Assembly (NCBI GenBank): GCA_946406115.1
Contig: OX291549.1
Span: 24,451,901 to 24,515,900, forward strand
Source: Apoda limacodes
Taxonomy: Eukaryota; Arthropoda; Insecta; Lepidoptera; Limacodidae
Direction of reading: 5' to 3'
DNA length: 64,000 bases
The notes under the pieces are model-generated. The model saw nothing but the letters and a program-made list of their open reading frames with translations. It ran no database searches and was not told the origin of the DNA. The position numbers were made by a program, and so were the translations under genes. Shown piece by piece: positions 49,122 to 61,919 of the stretch (the first letter of the stretch is position 1; each line of letters starts with the position of its first letter).

Positions 49122-50699
49122 TGAGGATTGGTCGGTCCATTCGTTCTTCAATACAGTTTCGTCATATAATATTGTCACATCCAAATTTAAACACTTGTTT
49201 AAAATTAAACTGTGTTGTGAGGGGAATGATGATAAACACGTAAGTAGTTTTAGGTTCTTGAATCTTAAAAAAGAACAACCTCACGGTACAAAAATACAAC
49301 ACACACAGTTAAGTAATACATAAAAAGATAAAATATATAAAGTCCAAATGCGACTGGTTATGGTAGGACGTAGGCGCGAAAGGAACACCGCGGTAGCGCA
49401 CGCGCACGGTCAGAGCGCAAAACTATTGGTCCAGGGGCCTTAGACAAGTTACAATTGAAAAATCGTGCGGTATCGCTATAGAACGAGCGTTTTCGAAACA
49501 ATAGTGGTAGACTTATTGCTCATGTATCGAAAACGCTGTATCTTGGGCGTCGGCTGGAAAACTCTACATTATTTGTGCCAATTATCGAAAATCGCTTATG
49601 TTTTGTTTTTTGTTTATACTATGGAATGTGGTGTTTCTTTTTTATTTAAGTCTTATATGATATTTTTACTTATATTTTAATTTAACTAACTCATCGTTGG
49701 TTTAAAATTAAGAATATGGGTATTTATTGTATTGAATATTGAAATGTTTTATGTTTTAAGTATCTACCTAGTTTATATTAAATATATTTTTGAGAAAATA
49801 ATAGGTACTTTCGTAAAAACATTCTAGCTTTCTAGTAACGAAAATCTGGCTATACACTTACTATGAATCTGTTAAATTAGAATTCAGGCTAATACTTATA
49901 ACACAGATTTTTAATAACACCATCATATTAAATTACAAAATGTTGCTTATGATGTTAAAATATACTTAACAATAATTAAAGATGCAATATAGGTACCTTA
50001 TAAGCATCTTTATTTAGGTAGGTATATTTCTTCATATCAAAGACAAATGGATACCTATAATACAAATATTGAATACAAACACCATATTTAAATACCTAAT
50101 TAACATAATACTTAAAATCTTTTAAAATATAATAAATATGAAATAGATTTCAAGCCGCTATTTGCAATCGCTAAGCTTATCCGCAGGGTCTTGGCGAACG
50201 CAAGTTCAACGAATATCAAAAAGGAATCAAGTTTGTAAAGTTGCAATATGGTTACCTAATGTATAGACAACTTTCGTTTCGGCGCTCCACAGTGGCTTGG
50301 TGATGGTACCTATAGCATAGACAGCAATAAGTCTATGATTTTTTTCTCGATCGCTAGCAAGTGAAGTCAAAAACTTTATGTTCATACATTTTTTTCGATT
50401 CCATTCCTTTTTTTCGTGACGCTAAATTTGAGAAGTCTAAGCCCCCAGGGTGGCTAACGCTCGTTCTACGAACACGGGCTACGCGTATGACGCGGCAAAA
50501 AGGGGCGGCAACTCGTGATACTTGCGTGCTTTCCGCCGCTCGCAGGCTGACTGGCAGCATATCACGGGCGGGTGGCTGGGAACGCGGTACAATACCGACG
50601 CCATCGTCCTTATAATAATATCGCGTTACAACTGTAAATTTATTTGTAAATGATTTATATTATTGTGGTATGAGAAAAGTAATATGCATTTATTTAATT
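49122..50699. other. Spacer DNA, nothing firmly recognised
   Basis: A CpG-rich block lies at 50420-50600 with open frames on both strands and no recognised domain. The rest is AT-rich. Confidence 0.35.
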
Positions 50700-51095
50700 A
50701 CTAGACTTTGCCAGCGGCTCCACCCGTCCTGAATTCAGTCATCGCCGTGGAACTCCTTAATTCACTCCTTAATTTACTCCTTAATTAATCCCTCATTTAC
50801 TCCTTAATTAACTCCTTAATTTACTCCTTAATTAACTTCTTAATTTACTCCTTAATTAAACGATAATATAATATACCATAGCAAGCCATATAGTTGTAGC
50901 TAGAGTTCGTTCAAGCTCGGTTATAGTAATTCCCGCGGGAACTTTTGTTTTTTAATGGTATAAAAAGTAGCCTATGTCATATTCTAGGACCTAACCTATA
51001 TGTGTGCCAAGTTTCATCTCAATCCGTCCAGTGGTTTAGGCGTCATTGAGTAATAAACACCCATCCATCCAGACGAACTTTCACATTTATAAGTA
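50700..51095 (+). repeat. CTAGCTTTGCC-type interspersed element with a 13-bp tandem block
   Basis: Starts ACTAGACTTTGCCAGCGGCTCC and ends CTTTCACATTTATAAGTAGGATT, including GTAGCCTATGTC and AAGTTTCATCTCAATCCGTC, both typical of this lepidopteran family. 50752-50862 is an array of about 8 ACTCCTTAATTA-like units. Confidence 0.6.
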
Positions 51096-51437
51096 GGATT
51101 TATTTGTCCGTCTGTCCTTAAGCGGTAGTTATATTTGTATATTGCCAATACCCCTAAAGCAGACATACTGACGAAAACATTAAGATACAGTTTCTTTGCC
51201 TTAATGTCGGATACCACCAGAACACTTTTATCTATTTTTATTTATCTTTACTTTTGGCAATCGACTTCAAAAGGCGAATAAAACATGTAGCTGAATGTTC
51301 AGTCATATATTTATGTAAATCTGCTTAAGGGGCTTATTTTTTACGTTTCAGTGGATTTGAAGTCGGATCAATATTTATGTTAAAAAAATAAGTATATTAA
51401 TGAAACATTTTTTTCACTATCTTTTATTTAATAATAT

Positions 51438-51878
51438 AGAGTCCTTTATGTTTTATGAACACTGCTATTGGCGTCGGAATGATCTAAAGTTGGCGATTCC
51501 ATTTGACACCCGGTCGCTTGCAATAACACATATCATAATAAAACAAAAAATAAACGGCCATGGAAATGTGATTTCTAAAATTAAAATGGAACAGTTTTGG
51601 AAATCTTTGTGTTTATGACCTGTCCGAGGTTTTCAATGTGCCCAATTTCCGTTTGAGTAACAATTTTTTAGTAGATGATATTGACAACCCTGCTCTTAGT
51701 TTACTAGATTAATTTAAAAATGATAAGTCAATCGCACTCAATGCCTCTTTCATAACTGTTGTGCGTTCGTTTCTTTGCATTATACTCGTTTTTTTGAAGT
51801 GAATATTAGAATAATGGGAGAGGAAAGAAAATTCCCGTTTGAAATTCGGGACGTTGACCACAAATTGTCAGAGGAGTT
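51438..51878 (+). pseudogene. Inverted copy of sulfotransferase 5' flank and exon 1 (truncated)
   Basis: Aligns to 29490-29022 on the opposite strand over about 440-470 bp. It includes the leader and the start codon (ATG at 51815 for MGEERKFPFEIRDVD). It has one amino-acid change (DVDH instead of DVDP). Homology stops inside exon 1, before the splice donor, and the frame then runs into unrelated sequence (FVETPPVYKNN...). It can carry promoter sequence but not a functional exon. Confidence 0.85.
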
Positions 51879-52095
51879 TGTAGAAACCCCCCCCGTTTAT
51901 AAAAATAATAAAATTATAAATTTGAACTCACGTGGAGTATACCGACATACTCGCCAATTTGAATACGTGAAGGCATGTGTAATCCTAACATATTATTGTT
52001 GCCTTTATTATTATTAAACATTAATGATATTTTGTAACCGTTATTAATGTTATTATTAAAGAAAGCTATGCAGAGAATTAATATTATTATTTGGC

Positions 52096-52190
52096 TGTGA
52101 TCGTCTAATGGCGTAATCGTCTATTTGGACCCCTCGTTGTGACCGATAATAACCCAATATCTTAAGAGGTATGGATTCAATCAGTCCCAG
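52096..52190 (+). repeat. tRNA-like SINE head
   Basis: GATCGTCTAATGGCGTAATCG resembles a tRNA D-arm with A box, and GTATGGATTCAATCAG about 60 bp later resembles a B box. No folding acceptor stem is evident. Confidence 0.35.
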
Positions 52191-52496
52191 GTGTGAAAGA
52201 ACAAAATCAAAACCCTAATTTTACATTATACCTACATTAAAAGCAATGGCCTATAACTAATCCTTAACCGCAGAACCACTAAGTCCTGATTAGCATTAGA
52301 CCAGAATTTAAATTACTAAATGCGAGTTTCAGATTAAAATATATGCGATTTATTATCCTAACGTAGTCGAAGTACCCTAGCCTAAGTCACCCTATTCACC
52401 AGCCTAGCTACCTCCTTACAACTCCGAACATGTCTCGTAATAACACGGTTACCCCTCGAACACGATAGGCCTTGAAGTTATAACGACTATGACCGC

Positions 52497-53430
52497 ATAC
52501 CCCTTAAGTGAAGTCGTAATCCTATAGTAATGTATGAAATCGCCTTAAAGGAGAACTCTTAAACGGTAAGTAGTCCATCGATACACTAGTTATCTTGCCC
52601 TTAAGTAAACTTGTAACCTCATAGTAATGTAGGAAAATCACCTTAAAAGGAAGAACCCTTAGACATATGAAAGTACTAACCACTAATAAACTCACTGGCT
52701 TCCCCTTAACTAAAATTATACACTTATAATATAACAAAATCATTTAAGAGACAGACAGACCTATTTAATAACTAAATAAATTATTAGCAGGTACGCTATT
52801 GATCCCTTAATTAACCTATAACCTACACAACTAACCTGTCACCAGTTCTCTAGCTTGCGCTTAAGTGAAGGTCGGAACTAATAACAACATATATAAGGCA
52901 TTAGGGAGACAAGCGGACCTATTAAGTACATAGATAAATTATTAGTAGACTAGCTATCGATCTCTTAAGCGAAGTTATAAAACTGTAATGTAATATGAAA
53001 GGTCACCATACGGATGAACTAACAGATTGAATATATATATAGATAAAAACGAATATACTCGCGGCCTGGCCCTTACGTAAATTACACAACCCTCTCAATA
53101 ACACTTAAGAATGCACCACAGACTGACCGATAAGTTTAGTAATTGCATAAAGAGCCTGTTGACAACCCGTTAACAACCCCTAAGTGAAATTATAAAGTCG
53201 TAATGGTATTCGAGAAGCCACCCCAAAGGCAATCTAAGTATATAAAAAGACTACCACTATCCTTACTAGCTTCTCTTCTAATCTAATCTTATAATAATAT
53301 ATGTAGAATCGCCGTAAAGACAAACTAACAAATTAGAAGTAAATGTAACCCTGAAATACATCTACAGCCTACCCTTTAAATAAAGTTATAACATAGTCCT
53401 AACCGTAGGTATCCAGAAATCCACATACAT
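52497..53430 (+). repeat. Degenerate satellite, period about 100 bp, about 9 units
   Basis: Units begin CCCTTAAGTGAAGTTATAA (variants) at about 52500, 52598, 52703, 52804, 52859, 52963, 53071, 53178, 53275 and 53372. They continue with GTAATGTATGAAATCGCCTTAAAGG and often TAGATAAATTATTAG...CTAGCTATCGAT. One unit is shortened. Identity between units is low, so this is an old array. Confidence 0.65.
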
Positions 53431-55700
53431 TCATGATTATTATTTTACCACTGAAACTCACGCCATCTGTGTAATAATCGTGGAATTACTCGGTCGATCG
53501 ATATCTTAGCTAACTGTCTAATAATGGAGATATTGAGGAGGTCTTATAGAGGGCGCTAAGGGCGGACGATTTAGTATGGAAGTCTATCTAAATCTACCAA
53601 TCCTAGTTTCCAGGTCGTTTACGGGTAACCCTAACTGGGAATCATCCAGGAAAATTCACATATACAACCATTCCTTAAGGGTTCGTAAGTTGTTCTATTC
53701 AGAATTATTGGGCCCGCCACCGAATTATCCCTTCGGCCAATTAAAGACTAAACGGTCAGACTTTCCATACATTCGCCTGTGCGTCGAAGTGCCCAGCTGG
53801 CGTCTCGTGGTCACGTGGGTGCGCAGAGTTTACATTTTAGTCTTCTGCGCAGATACAGAGTCTAATCGTGTTACTCGACCTTCCTTCGACTAAGTTACGT
53901 TAATTCGGTTTTGTTTAGTATCACGCGACCCGGTCAATACGAATTTCGCTATTAGATCTAAAATTGGGTTGATGTTTACAAACTATGGCGATTATCTACA
54001 CTCGAATATAAAGTTTACGAAAATCAAACCTATAAAATTGAAACGAAACCTAAAGTTCGCCTAACCTATACCCTAGGTAGTTCCTACCTGATCTCTAAAA
54101 TGAATATTGAAAATTAATTATGTATAACTTGAATTCGAATAGCCTTAAGGGCCTAGGATACCGTCCGGCCTTAAGCGGTTGTCAAATGTATCGTACCTAT
54201 TATCTGACTACCGTCTTGGAAACTTTAACAAGGAAGGTATATAACGACCAACTCCTGACAGACTCATAGATAGGTTTAATCAAACTAGCTTACCTTGTGG
54301 CTTCGCCTTCCTGTCATTTAGTAATTGAATAAGTGTATAAACATTTGTCTTTCGTACACTGAGCCTTAACCAGTTCTTTAGGATAGGTAAGTAGTGCCCC
54401 ACCAACTCCTACATTTACAACGCTGCAGAGGTGGCAAACAACCAGGCGACCATGTATTTATCCTTACTACTATGACTAACTACGGAACTAAGGGGACCAT
54501 TTCGTTATTATTTGAATACAACCTACGATCGGTCGGTTCGCCCCGAGGCTCCTTAAGTTTAAATAGCCGCTAGTCCGGAGAGGCTATACTCGCCCGAAAC
54601 ATGGGTCGTGCAAGCTAAGTTCATATGGAATAATAAAATAGGGGTGCGATTACGCACAAGGTTAAGTGGTAAATCGTTCATCAGAGTAATTAAGGCGACA
54701 GAACGCCTAATTTGACACACAATAAGTATGTTTAAGGTGAGTTGTAAGGAAGACATATCTACACTCAAGACCTGGCGCATTAGCCAGATCAAGTAAAGGT
54801 TAGCTCTTTTCTGAGTGTTTAGAACTTAACGTTTCGGCTTTCCATACAACAATTCAGAGCCTCATCAGTTAGTAGAGAATTGTGTATGGCTATACTAATA
54901 CGTCTTCAACGGGGTGATTCATGGCGAAGAATAGAACAAATCCTGACCCACTAACGTCACCTCATAGCCTGTTAATAAAGTTTGGTCAATGTTGAAGTTC
55001 TGTCATCTTTATCTTAAATGGCTTAGTCAAAACATAAATTAAACAGTATAAAGCAATAAAATAAAGCTTAGATAGTCTAATTAAAAATTAGACTCTCTAG
55101 ATTAATGTCGCGGCTCTGAAAAACATATGAGGTTTACGTTTATTTTTACACAGGAAACAAATATTTAAATATGAACACAATAATACTTAGCTTTCCAAAT
55201 CTATCCGTCGCAATAATGGGTGGAGTGGAGGTACTATTTATCTATGGATTCCTTAAGGAGATTGGGTTAAAAATCCCACATTAAATTTTAGCCACCCATT
55301 ACCTAAACGGCATCTAACAGTTCAGCTTCCCCACTCGACGCCGGTGAAGGGTGGAACTGGAGCCAACCCAGATTTAGGTTTTATCAGCCCCCTCACACCC
55401 TTAGATTCCTGAAGCCTGCAGTTATCCTAGTATGTCTCTAACATCAAGCCCCAATCTTCCCTAATCTTATAACAAGCCAGACCCCGCTTGAAGAACCCCT
55501 ACTGTGATTGCCCCGTCCTCACCTACCTCTATCTACCAAGGGTCTGCTTGCTTTGGGGGTCACCCATACCGCAACGCAACAAGACATCGGGACTAAAATG
55601 ATTGAGATAGTAAGTAGCGGATATAGAGATATCATTAACATAACCATCAATTACATGTAACATAACTGTACCATTCTAATGAGCGTCTACCAAAGCGTGT
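53431..55700. other. Spacer DNA, unique, no recognised gene
   Basis: Open frames at 53576-53893 (+) and 54559-54792 (-) have no recognisable domain and no paired copy. They are not called as genes. Composition (CTTAAG-rich) is similar to the satellite next to it. Confidence 0.4.
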
Positions 55701-56152
55701 AGGATTTTCATCAATGAAGATACATATACACAGGACAGGATTCACACAAGGGTTGCCTGCCAAGTCATGTAAGCATGCCTCGTCACCTCGAGTCCGATCA
55801 AAGCGCGAAGTCGATGCTCAGGACTTGCGTAGGGCTTTCATCAATAAGATATACATATACACAGGACAGGATTTACACAAGGGTTGCCTGCCAAGTCATG
55901 TAAGCATGCCCCGTCACCTCGAGTCCGATCAAAGCGCGAAGTCGATGCTCAGGACTTGCGTAGGGCTTTCATCAATAAGATATACATATACACAGGACAG
56001 GATTTACACAAGGGTTGCCTGCCAAGTCATGTAAGCATGCCCCGTCACCTCGAGTCCGATCAAAGCGCGAAGTCGATGCTTAGGACTTGCGTAGGGCTTT
56101 CATCAATAAGATATACATATACACAGGACAGGATTTACACAAGGGTTGCCTG
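55701..56152 (+). repeat. Tandem repeat, 131-bp period, 3.5 copies, nearly identical
   Basis: AGG(G/A)(C/T)TTTCATCAATAAGATA starts at 55701, 55831, 55962 and 56093. Units contain ACACAGGACAGGATT, GGGTTGCCTGCCAAGTC and CGAGTCCGATCAAAGCG. Copies differ at only a few bases, so the array is recent. 131 is not a multiple of three, so the open frames through it are accidental. Confidence 0.9.
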
Positions 56153-57104
56153 ACCTTAACCCTAATCTTAAACGATTTCTTAACTAATCAGATCAGAGCC
56201 TAATTACGGGGTTTCTTCCCACAAAGTATCACAAAATTTACAACATCATGTTAAGAGACGCCGATCCCGGCAGGAGCCCTTTTCTCCACTAAATTTTCTG
56301 CAGAAATCGGCAATCTCTTTTCCTTTAAGAGTACATAGCCAACAATGTCAACAAACTACCTCTGCATTTTTAATAAGCAAGGGTTTTTCCCTTCTCTACT
56401 CCAAATTTACAACTAGAATCCCAACCAAAAAGTCAACCACTTTCAATTTTCCCCAACCAACCCTTCACTTTAACCAAGGTGGCATCTTACACGGTCCCTT
56501 ACACAGTCCTTACGCCATGGTATAAAGGAAGTCCCTCACAAAGCCCCATAGTACAAACCCATCAATAATAAGTTGACATTGCTAGCCTCAGTTCTCACAA
56601 AAGACACTTACTGATATTTGATGTAGGCGAAACGTGCACGGCGTCGGTATTAAATTTCTTCAAATCTTTGTTCGTCCTGTCCTTCCCGCTTCCTCAGGAA
56701 TCTCGAGCACGGCCAGCCTCTCGGTACGACGACAGTGGAAAAGGGTGCCGCAACTGACGCCTATCGCTTATAACCGTTCTCCCCTCCCCCCCGATAGACG
56801 CGGCCTGAACACGTGGCGTGTCTAGGGATTGTGGCGCCAGTTAATTTCTTCTTTATTTTACTTCCACGTGTACCCACGTGCTTCGCATTTTAGTGGCCAG
56901 TTACTTTATAGTAATAATCGGACATCATATCGAGATCGTAAACCGATTCTACTAAACTCTTTACCTGCCGAACTAGTTTCTCCGCTTCTTTGTGACTCGA
57001 TTATACAGCTTCGATTAATTTACACATTGAAGGCTCGTCGTAAGCGGCGCGGAGCCTACTCTACTATCCCTCTCGCACCCTACGATATTTATAACAATTA
57101 ACTG
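56153..57104. other. Spacer DNA between satellite and right arm
   Basis: No gene recognised. The open frames at 56634-56825 and 56829-57101 have no known domain. A TGGCGCCAG string at 56831 looks like a retroviral primer-binding site but lacks context. Confidence 0.35.
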
Positions 57105-57654
57105 AAAATAATCGTTCGATATTCTCCATATATTTTAACCTCCTGGTTATCTGCTACTTTACGAATCGGTCGTATTTAACGAGTAATTATTTTTCTTTGT
57201 GTTGATGATTTTAGGATCCCACTGCGATTTACGCCTTATGACGTAGGTACAACCATATTAATCGAACCCCGGTGAGGACATCCGGGCCCCTCACTTACTT
57301 CATACTTCATTGATCTCCTTTCTATCCATTTATTAGGAGTATCCGATCGGTATGAATTACGAAGGTGATTAATCAAATTTATATTTATTATTGATAAATT
57401 CTATCTTTAATTCACCTGCTCTCTTAAAACTTAAATTAGCATGTCAACACCGTGTCGTGGGGTCCAGATTATTACAATTCTTTATAAAAGGCTTGGGACC
57501 ACTACAATCCTCCCCAACAAGTCATAAATGTACACTTATCAGTTGTGACTTGTTTCTTAATTAACCACTGGATCTCTACACCTAAGTTTTAAGACCTCGA
57601 CTTACAACTCGAACCTAGTTCAGTAATGACATATAAATTACTCGAGACTTAATC

Positions 57655-58000
57655 TAACCTTAATTCAGCAATAACGCTAACCTTAACCTAAAAACCCCTA
57701 CATAAACCTAAATCCAACAACCCTCATGTTGACCTGGACTTCCCAAACATAACCGTAACCTAAACCTTATAACCCTCATGTCCACCCAAACCTAATAAAC
57801 CCTAATGTTAACCTAAACACTATAAACCTCATGTTAACCTAGACCTCCTAAACATATCTGTAACCTAAGCCTAATAATCCTCATGTTTACCTAAACCTAA
57901 TAAATTTTATGTGTACCTAAACCCTATAAACCTCATGTTTACCTAACCCTAATTGCCCTGAACCTAATAAACCTAATATTATCCTTACCTTAATCCTAGC
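57655..58000 (-). repeat. TTAGG-rich minisatellite, right arm
   Basis: Plus strand AACCTAAACCCTATAAACCTCATGTT in about a dozen degenerate 25-30-bp units. It has more units than the left-arm counterpart at 36390-36610. Confidence 0.7.
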
Positions 58001-58019
58001 CCTGCCGTCAGTAAAAAAG

Positions 58020-58310
58020 AAATCGCATCGAAATTTCCCGTAACCTCCTCCGAGAGCGGTATCGCGACTAATACACAAGGCCCCTTATACAACAATGAAA
58101 ACTTCTTAATCCACTTCACCCTCACACTTGAGTTATCAGTTCTACGCGCTTTCATCAAATTCCCTGACCGGAATTGTTCCTTTCAACGTGTCTTCTCATA
58201 AGGATCACCCTTCCTTTAACTGCACTTTACCCATTCAGTCCTAGCCTTATCTTTCATTTCCTCCAATTCCCTCTCGCTTATATTATCGACGGTTTTCCAT
58301 CCATTCCCCC
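58020..58310 (-). pseudogene. Possible Ty3/gypsy integrase C-terminal remnant, right arm
   Basis: On the minus strand one frame reads SSVRVKWIKKFSLLYKGP followed by a VAIPLSEEV-like stretch, with a basic, frameshifted segment before it (LMKARR). The arrangement resembles the end of gypsy-type integrases. It contains about 30 bp that is absent from the left-arm copy. Very decayed; low confidence. Confidence 0.3.
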
Positions 58311-58779
58311 GTCGTAAAATCAACTTAGTTCACCCTAAAACATAATCATACGTTCACCCTATTAAAACTAGCAACAGCACCTAAAGCTTAAATCAGTCTC
58401 TCGACACTACTGATTTCTAACTAATCAACTTAATGGACATCTCCCATCCTATAATCACCCTCAACTCCAAGGTTATCTCATCGTTCAAGGTCTGCTTCCA
58501 TTTAGATATTAATGAATCTCATACTATAGTTCCGTACCAAGACGATGACTAATCAAACCTGGTTTAGCGTGGTACTAGTTGTCTCATCATGTTCCTCACT
58601 AATCTAAACTGGTTTAAAGGGCTGTACCCAATAAGCTACGATGATCACCTAAGAGCCTCCTAATAATAATGAATGACACGTCATAATAATTACTCGAAAT
58701 AGAACGTAAGAGATTAAAAAGAAATTATAGTGCTTAAGATCGTGCTTTACTCAAATGCAACAAATAACTATGACGAACA

Positions 58780-60110
58780 CAGCTTCAGTTAAGGACCACT
58801 GGCCTCACTCAACCTCAGCCAGCGACTACTCAGGGACCCACCCTGTCGAAACAAGGTCAGTCCCCTGCAACGCTACGATAGGAAACACCAGATATAATGG
58901 ATAGTTATGAAGAATATAGTAGATCGAAGAAGGGAAATATGATTGGAAGCAAACAGTTGAGTTTTTCCATTATTAGTCGTAGATAATCAGGACGGGTACG
59001 ACGGAAATGCTTCGGTTAAGGACCAAGGGCCTCACTTAATCTAGGCTTGTTATGATGAATATGCTTCGATTAAGGACCAAAGGCCTCTCTCAACCTCGGC
59101 TTGTCGGGATAGTTATAGTAGTTTAAATATGGCGATGATGTTTGGAAACAAACAGTTGAGTTTGTTCATTATTAGATGTAGGTAATTATGATAGATATAG
59201 TAGTTTGAATATGGCGACGACGTTTGAAAACAAACAGTTGAGTTTGTCCATTCTTAGATGTAGGTAATTATGATAGATATAGTAGTTTGAATATGTCGAC
59301 GATGTTTGGAAACAAACAGTTGAGTTTGTCAATTATTAGATGTAGGTAATCATGATAGATATAGTAGTTTGAATATGGCGACGACGTTTGGAACCAAACA
59401 GTTCAGTTTGTCCATTATTAGATGTAGGTAATTATGATATATATTGCAGTCTGAATATGGCAACGACGTTTGGAAACAAACAGTTGAGTTCGTCCATTAT
59501 TAGTCGTAGGTAATCATGATGGATATGCTTCGGTTAAGGACCAAGGGCCTCACTCAATCTAGGCTCGTTACAATGTATATGCTTCGATTAAGGACCAAGG
59601 GCCTCACTCAACCTCGGCTCGTCATGATAGATATAGTAGTTTCAATATGGCGATTATGTTTGGACGCAAACAGTTGAGTTTGTCCATTTGATGACGTTCG
59701 GAAACAACCAGTTGAGTTTGTCCATTATTGGCTTTAGATAATTATGATGGAAACAGTTGAGTTTTTCCATTTGGCGATATTCCGAAACAGACAGTTGAGT
59801 TGGTCCAATATTAGCGATAGATAGCTATGACGGATATGCTTCGGTTAAGGACCAAGGCCTCACTCAATCTAGGCTCATTATAATGTATACGCTTCGATTA
59901 AGGACCAAGGGCCTCACTCAACCTCAGCTCGTTATGATAGATATAGTAGTTAGAATATGGCGATGATGTTTGGACGCAAACGGTGGAGTTTGTTCATTCT
60001 AGCAATAAATAGCTATGACGGATCTGCTTCAGTTAAGGACCAAAGGCCTCACTCAACCTCAGCTCGTTATGATGTATAAAAGTCTGAATAGGGCAATGAC
60101 GTCCGAGGGT
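58780..60110 (-). repeat. Right-arm tandem repeat II (82- and 120-bp units)
   Basis: GATAGATATAGTAGTTTGAATATGG recurs at about 59190, 59272 and 59353 (period 81-82 bp). A 120-bp form like the left arm's appears at about 59630-59750. Interspersed are GGTTAAGGACCAAGGGCCTCACTCAA units. Expanded relative to the left arm. Confidence 0.8.
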
Positions 60111-60289
60111 TGTTTATTTAATGATATTAAGAAGCAAATATTAAATTGTTATCAGCAACTATAAGAACCGGTTGTAAAATTTGAACCTTGTGTAATAATG
60201 CTGATACTAGAGCGGCCTAAACCCATACCCCGCATATCCCCCTCCTCCCCTTAACTACTCACCCCTCATTCACGTTAAGCCTAACTTCC

Positions 60290-61080
60290 ACTAACGGCGT
60301 ATACATATGTACGCATACCTCCACACACTTATACAAACATACACCGGAAGCGATCCATCAAAACAGCAGTTGCCGGAACATTAAAACCTCCCTGAATCCC
60401 ACAAGGCAAATTTGTAAGGGCTGCCACACCCACGTATCCAAAACCATCTCATTGTTGTATCTAACAGCTCACCATTTTTTTTTTTATTTTTTTTTTTTTT
60501 TTTCCGATGACTTAAACACATCTCCAGCATAACACCTTTTGCTTCTTCAGTTAAGGACCTGACTCTCCCACCATTAAGGCAGGGCCCGACCTCAACTTCG
60601 ACACATATACACATGTATGCATACTGATATGTATACACACACATAGACACGCACCGCCCGCGGTCACTCAGGGATCGTACCTGCCGAAACATTACGACCC
60701 CCTGCAACTCACACGGCAAAAATCTCAGGGGTTACACTAGCCATGTATAAAAATCCAAAATCATTTCAATTCAGGCCCTAACAACTTACAATCTTTACTC
60801 GCGACGATTTAAACACATCCCCAGCATAACCCTTTTCGCTCTTTCAGTTAAGGACCTGACTCTCCCACCATTAAGGCAGGGCCCGACCTCAACTTCGACA
60901 CATATACACATGTACGCATACTGATATGTATACGCACACATAGACATGCACCGCCCGCGGTCACTCAGGGATCGTTCCTGCCGAAACATTACGACCCCCT
61001 GCAACTCACACGGCAAAAATCTCAGGGGTTACACTAACCATGTATAAAAATCCAAAATCATTTCAATTCACGACTCGTAC
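60290..61080 (-). repeat. Right-arm tandem repeat I
   Basis: Two long units, about 60540-60770 and 60835-61065, plus a partial one at 60290-60470. They share TTAAGGACCTGACTCTCCCACC, the CATATACACATGTA stretch, and GGTCACTCAGGGATCGT. Similar minus-strand open frames in both units (MFRQ...SLSDRGRC) follow the repeat and are not conserved in the left arm. A T-run lies at 60477-60501. Confidence 0.75.
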
Positions 61081-61919
61081 CAAATTAAATAATAACCTTG
61101 CCCTACTCGGCTGGGTTTAATAATTTTGCCTTAGTTTCACATCTACATAGCAGGTAATAGTATCTATCCACGTTCTAGCTCACTTCTAATCCTACATTGA
61201 ACCTAATTTATATATATATATATATTTATATTTCATGCGAATCCTAATTCTGAATAAACATTAATGCAGTTTAATAAACACTTATTATGTTGACCCCTCC
61301 CCTAACAACTTAGCAATTTATCCTGTGGTACCCTCCCCCCTCGTAATGTACATTTTATTTCTAACCGCCCTTAACATGACTAAACTAACAAAACCGGTCT
61401 CTGACCTACGCCAATGCTTCTAATCTCAGACATCAACCTCATTTCTCAATGACTACATATCGCTTACTTAACAAAACCCTTTGAACAGATAACACCTATT
61501 AACGATAACCTAGTTAGTTCAAAAGGAACACGCTACCAGGCATAGCCGACCTGAACACCACCTAATAATACCTGACATTATTCTATCTTACCCTTAAGTA
61601 CTTTAAATTACCTAAACAGAGATGTATAAATTTATATACATAGTAAGTACACTTCTCGTTTACACCTGAGCACCTCCACACTGTCAATCTATAACCTTTC
61701 ATAAATGGTACCACAATGGTTAAAACCGGTTGACGTTACCGGTCCGCCTAGTAATAACATATTTATCGACAATCAAAATGTAATATAATTTGGCAAGCAA
61801 AAGCATGAGCCAATAGTATCCTAATATTTTAATCTAATAGCCCGTGAACGGTAGCAACGAATCTATAAAAGATAATCTAAACCTAACGTCTACATTAGAT
61901 CGCACAGAATCACCCCAAA

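Noticed and set aside
50354..50615. Open frames on both strands in a CpG-rich block
   Set aside because: Long frames on both strands are expected in GC-rich DNA; no recognisable domain.
53576..53893. 105-codon open frame in the spacer
   Set aside because: No domain, no splice or paralogous support, and no second copy. Length is within chance for a 64-kb window.
55714..56153. Repetitive open frames HKGCLPSHVSMPRHLESD
   Set aside because: They run through the 131-bp tandem array; since 131 is not divisible by three the frame changes in every unit, so they are accidental.
56825..56845. Retroviral primer-binding site TGGCGCCAG
   Set aside because: Nine matching bases without an LTR end before it or gag after it; not enough.
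60381..61016. Two similar minus-strand open frames (MFRQ...SLSDRGRC...) in the right arm
   Set aside because: They follow the tandem repeat units; the left-arm counterparts are frameshifted, and the translation is low-complexity (VYTYQYAYMCICVEV).
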